From NCBI RefSeq assembly GCF_000732195.1, contig NZ_JNNU01000002.1, positions 434,001 through 498,000 of the forward strand: a DNA stretch of 64,000 nucleotides. Direction: 5' to 3'. Shown here piece after piece: positions 11,369-19,842 of the stretch (its first letter is position 1; each line of letters starts with the position of its first letter). The notes beneath the pieces are model-generated. The model was not told the origin of the DNA, searched no databases, and saw only the letters and a program-made list of their open reading frames with translations. This stretch comes from Neorhizobium vignae (lineage in GTDB: Bacteria > Pseudomonadota > Alphaproteobacteria > Rhizobiales > Rhizobiaceae). The position numbers and the translations under genes are program-made.

Positions 11369-11718
11369 CTACTATCCCCGAATCCAAACGCCCGGCTTTG
11401 AGGACCGGGCGGTTCAAAAGCGCGCTCTCGCGAGTATGTCTTTGATCGCCGGAAGCGCTTAGCCCTAACCCCAAGATACCCTGAGCTTCAAGCTTGGCTT
11501 CTCGCTTTCAATTTTGGTCAAAGGAAGGCGTGCGTTGCACAAATTCCTCATGTCTCAGTAAGACACCATTATCGTTAACGAAAGGTTTAGACAGGTCTTG
11601 CAATCGCGAGTTCCCAGATCACTTGAAGTTGGAACAAGGAAAGCCGGCAACTTCCAACTTAGTTTTTTCTCATTCACGGGTTATGACACTGTGAGAATCG
11701 GATTCCCGGGGGCACACC
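11369..11718. other. Divergent intergenic region upstream of tolQ
   Basis: About 350 bases between tolQ (minus) and the LprI-like gene (plus). It must hold the tolQRAB promoter and probably the promoter of the plus-strand gene; no match good enough to name was seen. It is AT-richer than its surroundings and contains the hairpin with a T-run described at 11626-11668. No open frame here has coding character. Confidence 0.6.
11626..11668 (+). terminator. Orphan terminator-like hairpin
   Basis: A 9-bp perfect inverted repeat (AAGTTGGAA and complement), a 17-base loop that contains the palindrome GCCGGC, then AGTTTTTTC on the plus strand. No plus-strand gene lies upstream, so it could end a small RNA transcribed from this region. 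Confidence 0.4.
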
Positions 11719-12399
11719 ATGTGGCGCGCAGTGATGATAGCCTTGACGATGTTGATCGCGGTGCCGGCCCATGCCGCCTCGTTCGACTGCAAGGGCGTCC
11801 CCTCGCCTGATGAACTGATCGTCTGCAACGATCCCCTGCTTTCAGCGCTCGACACGATGCTTCCGCGGGTCGAGGAAAAGGCTAAACAGGAGAAGAGCGC
11901 GGAGACCCGCCAGGTTATGCGCGACTTCACCAGCGACCGGTCAGCCTGCGGCTCCGACCGATCCTGCGTTCTGAGCACCTATGTTGCGGTCCTGGGAGAG
12001 CTCGGCGGGCCTAAGAGCATCCCGGCAGACATCACCGCCAGCACGATCGCGGGCGGCCGGGCCAAACCCTCCCCGACATTGCCCGCCAAGATCGGCCAAT
12101 GCTCCGTCACCAACGTCACCGCGGTCCATCCGCGGGTCGGCCAGGATTCCGTCAAGGACGAGGATTACGACGCCGGAACCGGCATCGAATACGCCAATGA
12201 GGGCTATCAGGTTTCCTATGCCCGCGAGGATGGGCTGATCGCCTCCAAGCCCGGCGACAAGGTGACCATGTGCCTGATCTCCATTCCCAAACGCTGCCCG
12301 CAGGGCGACGACCGGGGCCGCGAATATTTCGTCACCAACGCTCGCACCGGGCAGAGCTGGGCGATGGCCGATTCGCAGCATGCCTGCGGCGGTCCATAG
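11719..12399 (+). CDS. Secreted protein with N-terminal LprI/DUF1311-like domain
   Basis: A 226-residue exported protein. The signal peptide is MWRAVMIALTMLIAVPAHA, cleaved before ASF. The mature start FDCKGVPSPDELIVCNDPLLSALD resembles the LprI (DUF1311) family of lysozyme-inhibitor-like periplasmic proteins, with its paired cysteines and the SxLD segment. The C-terminal half (about 110-226) has three or four further cysteines and was not recognised. Function is not established; protection against lysozyme is a family-based guess. It is transcribed away from tolQ and ends 7 bases before the convergent ybgC stop, so it interrupts the usual ybgC-tolQ linkage. Confidence 0.75.
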   Translation: MWRAVMIALTMLIAVPAHAASFDCKGVPSPDELIVCNDPLLSALDTMLPRVEEKAKQEKSAETRQVMRDFTSDRSACGSDRSCVLSTYVAVLGELGGPKSIPADITASTIAGGRAKPSPTLPAKIGQCSVTNVTAVHPRVGQDSVKDEDYDAGTGIEYANEGYQVSYAREDGLIASKPGDKVTMCLISIPKRCPQGDDRGREYFVTNARTGQSWAMADSQHACGGP

Positions 12400-12406
12400 G
12401 TCCCGT

Positions 12407-12874
12407 CTAGACCGGATCCACCTGCTCGGCCGGGCGCCCGAGAAACTTCTCCGCCACGCTTTCCGGCAGTCGGCGCGGACGCCCGTTCTTGTTGATGACG
12501 GCGATCACCACTTTCGCGGCGATCAGCAGCGTGTCGCCGCGACGGATCTCCTGGCTGAGCACCATCTTGGCGCCACCCGCCTTTTCCGTCACCGTCTGGA
12601 TGATCAGGATGTCGTCCATGCGGGCCGGCTGCTTGAAGTCGATCTCCATCCGGTGGACGACGAAGACCAGCCCCTCCTCGTCGGCGGAAAGCAGCGCGCT
12701 CTGCTCGCAGCCGAGGCACCGCAGATAGTCGGTACGGCCGCGCTCCAGGAAATGCAGATAACGGGCGTGGTAGACGAGGCCGGAAAAATCCGTGTCTTCA
12801 TAATAGACGCGCTGGGCCAGCCGATGACCGCCTTCCATCAACTCGCCCGATAACAAAAAATTGTATTCCTTCAT
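12407..12874 (-). CDS. ybgC: Tol-Pal system-associated acyl-CoA thioesterase YbgC
   Basis: Hot-dog-fold thioesterase usually found with tolQRAB, acting on short-chain or phospholipid-pathway acyl-CoA. The 155 residues include RVYYEDTDFSGLVYHARYLHFLERGRT, with the family's catalytic Asp in the DTDxxGxVYHxxY motif (stretch quoted only for its first part: YYEDTDFSGLVYH). The ATG at 12874 has AAGGCAAGG upstream; a longer open frame exists but is not conserved in character. ybgC normally precedes tolQ directly; here a plus-strand gene separates them. Confidence 0.93.
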   Translation of the reverse strand: MKEYNFLLSGELMEGGHRLAQRVYYEDTDFSGLVYHARYLHFLERGRTDYLRCLGCEQSALLSADEEGLVFVVHRMEIDFKQPARMDDILIIQTVTEKAGGAKMVLSQEIRRGDTLLIAAKVVIAVINKNGRPRRLPESVAEKFLGRPAEQVDPV

Positions 12875-12996
12875 GGCCTTGCCTTGGAAATTTCCGCTAC
12901 TCCACTGGATATGCGCGCAATGCCGCCCCAGTTTTGACGTCCTGTCACATATCCTCCCTATCAGGAAATAAGTCGAAAACCAGCGGAGAGTAACCC

Positions 12997-14217
12997 ATGA
13001 AGATTGCAGTCCTGGGCGGTGACGGTTTCGTCGGCTGGCCGACATCGCTTCACCTGTCCGACGCCGGTCACGAAATCCACATCCTCGACAATCTCTCCCG
13101 CCGCTGGATCGATACCGAGCTCGGCGTCCAGTCGCTGACGCCGATGGACAGCATCCAGGAACGCACCCGCATCTGGCATGCCGAAACCGGCCGCCGCATC
13201 CATTTCCATCTGATCGATCTCGCCAGGGACTACGAGCTCCTGAAGGGCTGGCTTTCAAAGCACCGCCCTGACGCCATCATCCACTTCGCCGAACAGCGGG
13301 CCGCGCCCTACTCGATGAAGAGCGACCGGCACAAGAACTACACCGTCAGCAACAATGTAAACGCCACCCATAACCTCTTGAACGCGCTGGTGGAACTCGA
13401 TCTCGACGCGCATCTCGTGCATCTCGGCACGATGGGCGTCTACGGCTATTCGACGGTCGGCGCGGCGATCCCGGAAGGCTACCTCCCGGTCGGCATCGAA
13501 ACGGCCGACGGCCGCACAGTTTCCCAGGAAATTCTCTATCCGAGCAATCCAGGCTCGATCTACCACATGACCAAGTGCCTCGATCAGCAGCTCTTCCAGT
13601 TCTACGCGAAGAACGACGGCTTGCGGATCACCGACCTGCATCAGGGCATCGTCTGGGGCACCCATACCGAACAGACCCGCCGCCACCCGCAATTGATCAA
13701 TAGATTCGACTATGACGGGGATTACGGGACGGTCTTGAATCGTTTTCTCATCCAGGCGGCCATCGGTTATCCGCTCACCGTCCACGGCACAGGCGGCCAG
13801 ACCCGCGCCTTCATCCACATCCAGGATTCGGTCCGCTGTATCGAGATCGCCCTGAACAACCCGCCCGCCCGCAGCAGCCGCGTCGAGATCTTCAACCAGA
13901 TGACCGAGACCCACCGGGTGCGCGACCTTGCCGAGATGATCTCGAAGATGACCGGTTCGAGGATCGCCTGGCTGCCCAACCCCCGCAAGGAAGCGCCGGA
14001 AAACGAGCTGGTGGTGAAGAACGAAAAATTCCTCGGCCTCGGTCTCGAACCGACAACGCTCGGCGAGGGACTGCTCGGCGAGATCGTCGACGTCGCGAAG
14101 AAATACGCCTATCGCGTTGATAGATCACGCGTTCCGGCCGTTTCCGCCTGGACCAGGGATATTGCGGCGAAGGTGGAGCATGATCCCGAGGGTGTGAGGT
14201 TGAAGTCTGTGTCGTGA
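12997..14217 (+). CDS. sqdB: UDP-sulfoquinovose synthase SqdB
   Basis: Makes UDP-sulfoquinovose from UDP-glucose and sulfite, the committed step of the sulfolipid SQDG. The 406 residues form an extended SDR/epimerase: NAD motif GGDGFVGW (7-14), LDNLSRRWID, the SQD1-type segment EQRAAPYSM, GTMGVYG with Thr 145, the catalytic Tyr189-x3-Lys193 in SIYHMTK, and GQTRAFIHI. These SQD1-specific stretches separate it from ordinary UDP-glucose epimerases. First gene of a three-gene plus-strand operon; it follows ybgC divergently. Confidence 0.93.
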   Translation: MKIAVLGGDGFVGWPTSLHLSDAGHEIHILDNLSRRWIDTELGVQSLTPMDSIQERTRIWHAETGRRIHFHLIDLARDYELLKGWLSKHRPDAIIHFAEQRAAPYSMKSDRHKNYTVSNNVNATHNLLNALVELDLDAHLVHLGTMGVYGYSTVGAAIPEGYLPVGIETADGRTVSQEILYPSNPGSIYHMTKCLDQQLFQFYAKNDGLRITDLHQGIVWGTHTEQTRRHPQLINRFDYDGDYGTVLNRFLIQAAIGYPLTVHGTGGQTRAFIHIQDSVRCIEIALNNPPARSSRVEIFNQMTETHRVRDLAEMISKMTGSRIAWLPNPRKEAPENELVVKNEKFLGLGLEPTTLGEGLLGEIVDVAKKYAYRVDRSRVPAVSAWTRDIAAKVEHDPEGVRLKSVS

Positions 14218-14230
14218 GGCACCCCGCCCC

Positions 14231-15043
14231 ATGACCAACGCGTTCGTCACCCTCGTCACCAACGCCGACTACGCCATGGGGGCAACCGCGCTGGCGCGCT
14301 CCATCCGCCGCACCGGGACCGAGGCCGATATCGTCGTCCTCCACACCGGCGGCGTTGAGCGCCCTGCCCTCGCCCCGCTCGAAGCCCTCGGCTGCCGCCT
14401 GATCGCGGTGGAACACCTGCCCCTCTCCGACGCCTTCAACGAGCGGCATCAGCGAAAAACCCTCCACGGCACCGCGCCCTTCACCAAGGGCCGCAAGCCG
14501 GATTTCCACACACCGCTCGACAATTTCTGCAAGCTCCGGCTCTGGCAGCTCACCGAATACGAGACTTGCGTGTTCATTGACGCCGACGCGCTGGTGCTGA
14601 AGCCGATCGACAAACTGTTTTCCTACCCGGAATTTTCCGCCGCCCCGAACGTCTACGAAAACCTCTCCGACTTCCATCGCCTGAACTCCGGCGTCTTCGT
14701 CGCCAAACCTTCCGACGAGACATTCGACAGGATGCTCGCGGCGCTGGACCGGCCGGACGCCTTCTGGCGGCGCACCGACCAGACGTTTCTGGAGAGCTTC
14801 TTCCCGGATTGGCACGGCCTATCGGTTTTCATGAACATGCTGCAATATGTCTGGTTCAACATGCCGGATCTCTGGAACTGGGAGAGCATCGGCGTGCTGC
14901 ATTACCAGTATGAGAAGCCTTGGGAGAAGGACCATCCGAAGGCCGAGCGGCTGCGGCCACTGATCGACCTCTGGCATGCATTTTACGAGGATCGCGAGAT
15001 CCCCGCCCTCTCCACCTTGTCGAAGCCGGGAGAGACGCCATGA
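14231..15043 (+). CDS. sqdD: Glycosyltransferase family 8 protein, SqdD-like
   Basis: 270-residue glycogenin-like GT8 glycosyltransferase with the metal-binding DAD motif in VFIDADAL (about 117-119), the N-terminal AFVTLVTNADYAMGA and a C-terminal LHYQYEKPW segment. Directly downstream of sqdB (13-base gap) it matches the sqdB-sqdD-sqdC order of purple bacteria and rhizobia, where SqdD is thought to transfer sulfoquinovose to diacylglycerol. No membrane segment is seen, so it should be cytoplasmic and membrane-associated. The substrate is inferred from context. Confidence 0.8.
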   Translation: MTNAFVTLVTNADYAMGATALARSIRRTGTEADIVVLHTGGVERPALAPLEALGCRLIAVEHLPLSDAFNERHQRKTLHGTAPFTKGRKPDFHTPLDNFCKLRLWQLTEYETCVFIDADALVLKPIDKLFSYPEFSAAPNVYENLSDFHRLNSGVFVAKPSDETFDRMLAALDRPDAFWRRTDQTFLESFFPDWHGLSVFMNMLQYVWFNMPDLWNWESIGVLHYQYEKPWEKDHPKAERLRPLIDLWHAFYEDREIPALSTLSKPGETP

Positions 15044-15927
15044 AGGTGCTGATATCGGGCGGGACGGGCCTGGTCGGTCGCTACATCGTCGAAGGCCTTA
15101 TCGATGCCGGATACCAGGTGATTGTCGGAGGGCGCAGCCCGCCGGCGCCTGGCTTCTTTTCCAAACCCGTCGAGTTCGCCTCCCTTTCGCTTGATCCCGA
15201 CCTCGACCAGATCGAAGCTTTCGACGATGCCTATTTCTTCGTCCATGCGGCCTTCCACCATTTGCCCGGAAAATACCGCGGGGGCGAAGGCGATGATCCC
15301 GATCGCTTCCGGCGGCTGAACCTCGATGGCACCGTCAAACTGTTCGAGACCGCCAGGAAGGCCGGCACCCGCCGGGCGGTCTTCCTGTCGAGCAGGGCCG
15401 TCTATGACGGGCAACCCGCCGGAACGGTGCTTGACGAAGACCTGCCTTTGAAGCCGGACGGGCTCTACGGCGAGATCAAACTCTGGGCCGAGGGAGCACT
15501 GGCAGAGCTTTCGGCCCCCGGCTTTGCCACCTCGTCTCTGCGGCTCACCGGCGTTTACGGCAATCTGCGCCCCAACAAATGGGACGCTCTCTTTTCGGAT
15601 TACCTGGCGGGTCGGCCTGTTCCGTCGCGTGCGGGAACGGAGACGCACGGCCGCGATGTCGCCGCCGCCGTTCGTCTCATGCTGGAAACCGAGACCGGCA
15701 AGATCGCCGGCCAGGTGTTCAACGCCTCGGACATTCTGACGGATACCCGCGAAATCCTCGGCCACCTGCCGGTCACCCATCACAACCTGCCGCCGCCGGC
15801 CGATCACGGCCCCGTCAACGTCATGTCGACGAACAAACTGAGGGCGCTCGGCTGGCAGCCGGGCGGAGCGGCGCTCTTGCAGCAGACGATCGCGGATCTT
15901 GCAGCCGCTTTCAATGCGACTGCGTAA
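15040..15927 (+). CDS. sqdC: NAD-dependent epimerase/reductase, SqdC-like
   Basis: 295-residue short-chain dehydrogenase of the epimerase type with GGTGLVGRY at the N-terminus, FLSSRAVYDG, and Tyr-x3-Lys in LYGEIK. The ATG overlaps the sqdD stop by 4 bases, so it is translationally coupled. In sulfolipid operons sqdC encodes a reductase-like protein that influences accumulation of sulfoquinovose intermediates; its exact reaction is not settled. Its last 17 bases overlap the convergent gene on the other strand. Confidence 0.72.
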   Translation: MKVLISGGTGLVGRYIVEGLIDAGYQVIVGGRSPPAPGFFSKPVEFASLSLDPDLDQIEAFDDAYFFVHAAFHHLPGKYRGGEGDDPDRFRRLNLDGTVKLFETARKAGTRRAVFLSSRAVYDGQPAGTVLDEDLPLKPDGLYGEIKLWAEGALAELSAPGFATSSLRLTGVYGNLRPNKWDALFSDYLAGRPVPSRAGTETHGRDVAAAVRLMLETETGKIAGQVFNASDILTDTREILGHLPVTHHNLPPPADHGPVNVMSTNKLRALGWQPGGAALLQQTIADLAAAFNATA

Positions 15928-16276
15928 AGCGACGCATCTTCGCCTCGTTCTTTGCCTTTTCGATCGCCTTCTTGTGCTCCTCGGCCCATTTCTGGCCGGC
16001 GTCGCCGCCCCAGAGCAGCCAGGCGATATAACCGGTCGAGGGATTGTCATCGTCGCCGAAGTTCTCGGCGCGCTTGTCCGCCTTGTGACGGGAAAAATAG
16101 CTCACCATCCGCCGCACCGTCTTTTCCGAGATCGACTTGCGGTTCTTGAGATCCCGGGCTCTGGCCACGCCCACCATCGTGCCGCCTCGGCGATATTGAG
16201 AGCGGAGCTTCAACCCTTTTTCAGCGGCCTGCGCCACTTCGGCGGGCGGGATATGATCGGGGATTTCGCTATCCAT
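15911..16276 (-). CDS. Conserved hypothetical protein
   Basis: 121-residue soluble, basic protein. It contains RRGGTMVGVARARDLKNRKS, SEKTVRRMVSYFSRHKADK and STGYIAWLLWGGDAGQKWA, a pattern I have seen in small rhizobial proteins and as a domain attached to some phage head-related proteins. The function is unknown to me. Its start overlaps the stop of the DUF2945 gene by 8 bases, so the two are co-translated. Possible phage-derived or stress-related origin is inference only. Confidence 0.7.
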   Translation of the reverse strand: MDSEIPDHIPPAEVAQAAEKGLKLRSQYRRGGTMVGVARARDLKNRKSISEKTVRRMVSYFSRHKADKRAENFGDDDNPSTGYIAWLLWGGDAGQKWAEEHKKAIEKAKNEAKMRRFTQSH

Positions 16277-16490
16277 GGGTCTTCCTCAGTTCGGATTCGC
16301 TCTTGAGAACGCGGTCACCGTCTTCCTGGCGAATGAGGAACGCGGGCTCATCGGCATCCGCTTTGCGTTTGATCGTCTTGCCCTTGATCTTGCGCTCTAC
16401 GTCGCTGGTGAATTTCTCGGCAACCTTGCCGTTGGCCTCGGATCGCCCCCAGGTCCACGCGACCTCGTTTCCGATCTCGATCTTCTGCAT
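16269..16490 (-). CDS. DUF2945 / hypervirulence-associated TUDOR-type small protein
   Basis: 73-residue protein starting MQKIEIGNEVAW after a clear AAAGGAGA site; the longer open frame upstream has no coding signals. It shows the DUF2945 pattern: NEVAWTWG, GKVAEKFTSDV, an IKGKTIKRKA segment and DGDRVLKSESEL. Family members are small proteins common in soil and plant-associated bacteria, often stress-related; biochemical function is unknown. First gene of a two-gene unit with the 121-residue protein. Confidence 0.82.
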   Translation of the reverse strand: MQKIEIGNEVAWTWGRSEANGKVAEKFTSDVERKIKGKTIKRKADADEPAFLIRQEDGDRVLKSESELRKTHG

Positions 16491-16638
16491 GGCATTCTCC
16501 TTTCGAGGGAGAAACGGAAAGCAACAGGCAGATGTTCCCGCCGGAATGGCGGCGCGCGGAAGCGTTTTCGGCACGCGCCAGCCGAAGGGCGCCGATGGCG
16601 ACCTCTCAAGTCCGGCCGAATGCGGAAAAAGATCGAAT

Positions 16639-17148
16639 CTAAGACTTCAAGTCGAGGTCGCCGTCGCGCCAGACGAGGTGGCGCGGACTGACCGGCAGGT
16701 TCTCGATCTCCTCGGCGATGAAGTAGGGCGGGATGTCGAGCGCCCTGAGCGCTGCGGTCGTCGCCGGCACCCATTTGAATTCCAGATCGTGCTCGTCCTT
16801 GACGCGGTGGACGATATCCGTCGGATGAAAGGGAAACGTCTCGGGGATGTCCATGAGATAATAATAACCGAGCTCATGCCAGTCACGGTCTTCGTAGTGG
16901 AAGAAATTCTCGACCGACCAGAGCAGCCGCCCGACCGCCACCTCGACGCCGATTTCCTCGACCATCTCGCGTTTTAGCGTCTCTTCCGATGTCTCGCCGA
17001 TCTCCGCCCTCCCGCCCGGAAAGGTCCAGAAGGCTTCGTCGACGGCGCGATGCACCAGCACATGGCCATCACGGAACCCGAGCCCAGCGATCCGCATCTG
17101 GAAGATGCGCTTGCCCTTGGTCTTGATGCGGATGCGAGTGCGCCCCAT
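16639..17148 (-). CDS. NUDIX hydrolase
   Basis: 169-residue Nudix hydrolase with a complete Nudix box: Gly46, Glu52, REMVEEIGV at 60-68. Such enzymes cleave nucleoside diphosphates linked to another moiety; the substrate cannot be read from the sequence. It lies 5 bases after the phosphoesterase gene and probably belongs to the ruv transcript. Confidence 0.9.
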   Translation of the reverse strand: MGRTRIRIKTKGKRIFQMRIAGLGFRDGHVLVHRAVDEAFWTFPGGRAEIGETSEETLKREMVEEIGVEVAVGRLLWSVENFFHYEDRDWHELGYYYLMDIPETFPFHPTDIVHRVKDEHDLEFKWVPATTAALRALDIPPYFIAEEIENLPVSPRHLVWRDGDLDLKS

Positions 17149-17153
17149 GCGGT

Positions 17154-18053
17154 CTACCCCAGTTCGATCACGACGATTTCCGGCCTCGAGCCCACTCTCA
17201 CCGGCAGAATGGAACAGCCGAGGCCCCGGGACACGATGAGATCACGCTCCCCCTCACGATAATGTCCGGCCGGATAACGCCGCGAGCCCTGCGATGCAGC
17301 GGCGGGCTGCCAACCCAGAATATTGATCTGACCGCCATGTGTATGACCCGAAAGCGTCAAACTGACCCTCTCGCTCACCTGCGGAAATATGTCCGGCTCA
17401 TGTGCCATGAGCAGCACCGGCGAGTCGTCGTCAATCTGCGCGAGCGTTCGAGGAAGATCATCGATTCCCCTCGTCCTTATCTGCTCGAAATCTTTGACGG
17501 AACGCGGAGCCATCTGGTCGCCGAGGCCCGCCAGCCAGAACGATTGCCCGTCTTTCTCCAGCCTGACGGCCTCGTTGATGTAGGTCGGTATTCCAACGGT
17601 CCTCAGTGCAGCCGCCGCGATATTCTCAGTGAGGGGATTTCTCTGGAAGAACAAATCATCATAATGGTCATGGTTGCCGAGCACCGCATGAACGCCAAGG
17701 GGCGCGTTCAGCACCGAGAGCGCCCGCGACCAATCCGCCGACGGGATATGCTCGGTCAGCAGGTTCATTCCCGACACGTAATCGCCGAGCAGCAGGATGA
17801 CATCCCCGTTCAGCGCATTGGCCGCCGAACAGATCGACCCGATCCGGTCAAGGCTCATCCTCGGCTCGCAGGCATGGATATCCGCAAGGACGACAACGCG
17901 CAGCTTCAATCCCGGCGTCCATCGCCTGGGCGTGACGGCATATTGCGTCAGCCGCGGCCGTGCCATCACCTCCACGAAAGGATAAGCGGCCAGAGCGAAC
18001 AGGGTCGCAACTCCTCCGGCAAAGGCCTTGAGCAACGTCCGCCTTGTGAGCAC
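17154..18053 (-). CDS. Exported metallophosphoesterase (YkoQ/YaeI-type)
   Basis: 299-residue calcineurin-like phosphoesterase. Metal-binding motifs in order: DIHACE, GDYVSG, GNHDHYD and GHTHGG. The N-terminus MLTRRTLLKAFAGGVATLFAL has a twin-arginine-type signal, so the catalytic domain probably faces the periplasm. Related proteins act on UDP-2,3-diacylglucosamine or other phospho-substrates; the substrate here is unknown. The GTG start follows the ruvB stop directly (TGAGTG) with GAGGAT upstream, so it is co-translated with ruvB. Confidence 0.88.
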   Translation of the reverse strand: MLTRRTLLKAFAGGVATLFALAAYPFVEVMARPRLTQYAVTPRRWTPGLKLRVVVLADIHACEPRMSLDRIGSICSAANALNGDVILLLGDYVSGMNLLTEHIPSADWSRALSVLNAPLGVHAVLGNHDHYDDLFFQRNPLTENIAAAALRTVGIPTYINEAVRLEKDGQSFWLAGLGDQMAPRSVKDFEQIRTRGIDDLPRTLAQIDDDSPVLLMAHEPDIFPQVSERVSLTLSGHTHGGQINILGWQPAAASQGSRRYPAGHYREGERDLIVSRGLGCSILPVRVGSRPEIVVIELG

Positions 18054-19094
18054 TCATTCATCCTCGAGATTCATCCGGAACTGTGCTGCCTCGAGATCCT
18101 TCGGCGGCTGCATTCCCAGATGTTTCCACGCGTTTGCGGTCAAAACGCGGCCTCGGGGCGTGCGCTGGATGAAACCCTGCTGGATCATGTAGGGTTCGAT
18201 GATGTCCTCGATCGCATCGCGCGGTTCGGACAGGCCCGCGGCGATCGTCTCGATGCCGACCGGGCCCCCGCCGAAATTGACGGCGATCATGTTGAGGTAG
18301 CGTTTGTCGAGTTGGTCGAGACCCATATTGTCGACCAGAAGACGGGTCAGCGCCTCGTCGGCGATCTCCTTCGTCACCGCCTCGGCCTTCGCCACCTCGG
18401 CGAAATCGCGCACCCGGCGCAAGAGCCGCCCGGCGATGCGCGGCGTGCCGCGCGCGCGCCTGGCAATCTCGCGAGCGCCTGCGTCGGTCATCGGAAGGCT
18501 CATCAGCCGTGCACCGCGCCGGACGATCAGTTCCAGCTCATCGACCGTGTAGAAGGACAATCGGATGGGAATGCCGAACCGGTCGCGCAGCGGTGTGGTG
18601 AGCAGGCCGGCCCGGGTGGTGGCGGCAACCAGCGTGAATTTCGACAGATCGATCTTCACCGACCGCGCCGACGGCCCTTCGCCGATGATCAGATCGAGCT
18701 GGAAATCCTCCATCGCCGGATAGAGAATTTCTTCCACCGCCGGGTTGAGCCGGTGGATTTCGTCGATGAAGAGCACGTCCCGCTCCTCGAGATTGGTGAG
18801 CAGAGCCGCAAGATCGCCTGCCTTGGCGATGACCGGGCCGGAGGTCGAGCGGAAATTGACGCCGAGTTCCTTGGCCATGATCTGCGCCAGCGTCGTCTTG
18901 CCAAGCCCCGGCGGGCCGACGAACAGCACGTGGTCCAGCGCCTCGCCGCGGTTCTTCGCCGCTTCGATGAACACCTTCAGGTTGGCGCGCGCCTCCGCCT
19001 GGCCGGTGAACTCGTCCAGCGACTGCGGGCGCAGCGTCATATCCAGGTCTTCGCCCCGCTTTTCCGGCGTTATCAGGCGGGCGGGTTCACTCAT
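18054..19094 (-). CDS. ruvB: Holliday junction branch migration ATPase RuvB
   Basis: Hexameric motor that drives branch migration with RuvA. The 346 residues have Walker A GPPGLGKT (60-67), Walker [11 protein letters not shown], the sensor ATTRAG segment and the C-terminal winged helix ending in QRTPRGRV. Its ATG overlaps the stop of the PIN-domain toxin gene by 4 bases, so it is translationally coupled to a toxin-antitoxin module. In most relatives ruvB follows ruvA directly. Confidence 0.98.
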   Translation of the reverse strand: MSEPARLITPEKRGEDLDMTLRPQSLDEFTGQAEARANLKVFIEAAKNRGEALDHVLFVGPPGLGKTTLAQIMAKELGVNFRSTSGPVIAKAGDLAALLTNLEERDVLFIDEIHRLNPAVEEILYPAMEDFQLDLIIGEGPSARSVKIDLSKFTLVAATTRAGLLTTPLRDRFGIPIRLSFYTVDELELIVRRGARLMSLPMTDAGAREIARRARGTPRIAGRLLRRVRDFAEVAKAEAVTKEIADEALTRLLVDNMGLDQLDKRYLNMIAVNFGGGPVGIETIAAGLSEPRDAIEDIIEPYMIQQGFIQRTPRGRVLTANAWKHLGMQPPKDLEAAQFRMNLEDE

Positions 19095-19495
19095 GCGAGA
19101 AGTTCCATTCCGGGCACCTTGCGTGCCGCCTTTTGATCGAAGGTCTTTGTCGATTCACAGCCTTCCTCCAACGAGCGGCAGGCGATGACGGCATCGGCAA
19201 AGTCTGCATTGTTGGCCTCGACAAGTCGAAGCGCCTTTACGACAAGCGTATGGTTCTCGACCATAAGCCCTCTCGTGTGAAGCAGCCTGTCGATGGCAAG
19301 TGTCACGTGCTTCCTGCTGAATCCGTATTGTGACCTGAGGGCCCAATCAAGCTCAAGCAGACCAATCAGGGTGATAAAAGCGGAATAACCTCTTCCAAGG
19401 CCTTCCCCAAATTTGAGCGCTGCTGCCCGCTGCGATGGGTCATCATCGAGGAAAAGCCGCAGAACGACATTCGTGTCGAGCCCAAAAACGGTCAT
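19091..19495 (-). CDS. PIN-domain toxin (VapC-type), module 2
   Basis: 134-residue PIN-domain ribonuclease. The acidic residues expected for metal binding are present: Asp7 (GLDTNV), Glu48 (LLELDW), Asp98 and Asp101 ([10 protein letters not shown]) and Asp120 (TFDQKA). VapC-type toxins cut tRNA or rRNA. It overlaps the antitoxin gene by 4 bases at its start and ruvB by 4 bases at its end. Key residues are intact, so it should be active. Confidence 0.9.
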   Translation of the reverse strand: MTVFGLDTNVVLRLFLDDDPSQRAAALKFGEGLGRGYSAFITLIGLLELDWALRSQYGFSRKHVTLAIDRLLHTRGLMVENHTLVVKALRLVEANNADFADAVIACRSLEEGCESTKTFDQKAARKVPGMELLA

Positions 19496-19776
19496 GCGGC
19501 CGCATCCGCTTCTTTATCATCCTGCGTATCGACCGCATTCGCACCGCCGGCTTCCAGCACGGCGGCATCGATCTCATCGAGCGTCGCCCGCCCTTTCGGC
19601 GGTTTTCCAAGGAGCCCCGCGAGGTCGTTGAAGTTGACGTTCTTAGGCGTGATGACGACCTCTCCATTGACCAGTGAGTAAATCATACGGTCTCCCGGCT
19701 GAAGGTTGAGAGCTTCGCGCATCTCCTTCGGAATGGTCACCTGGCCCTTCGGCGAAAGCGTAACTTCCCACCACAT
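19492..19776 (-). CDS. AbrB/MazE-type antitoxin, module 2
   Basis: 94-residue protein with an N-terminal SpoVT-AbrB DNA-binding domain (SPKGQVTIPKEMREALNLQPGD, of which GQVTIPKEMRE is diagnostic) and a C-terminal acidic tail that should wrap the toxin. It starts 66 bases after ruvA. TTCCGACA occurs twice upstream (19787-19794 and 19825-19832) and could be operator half-sites. Confidence 0.9.
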   Translation of the reverse strand: MWWEVTLSPKGQVTIPKEMREALNLQPGDRMIYSLVNGEVVITPKNVNFNDLAGLLGKPPKGRATLDEIDAAVLEAGGANAVDTQDDKEADAAA

Positions 19777-19842
19777 ACATCACCTGTTCCGACAAATTGC
19801 CATTCGAAGGAAATTTTATCAAACTTCCGACAGATCAGCAAA

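Noticed and set aside
15911..16276. A prophage remnant
   Set aside because: Only one gene has a vague resemblance to a phage-associated segment; no integrase, capsid or lysis gene is nearby.
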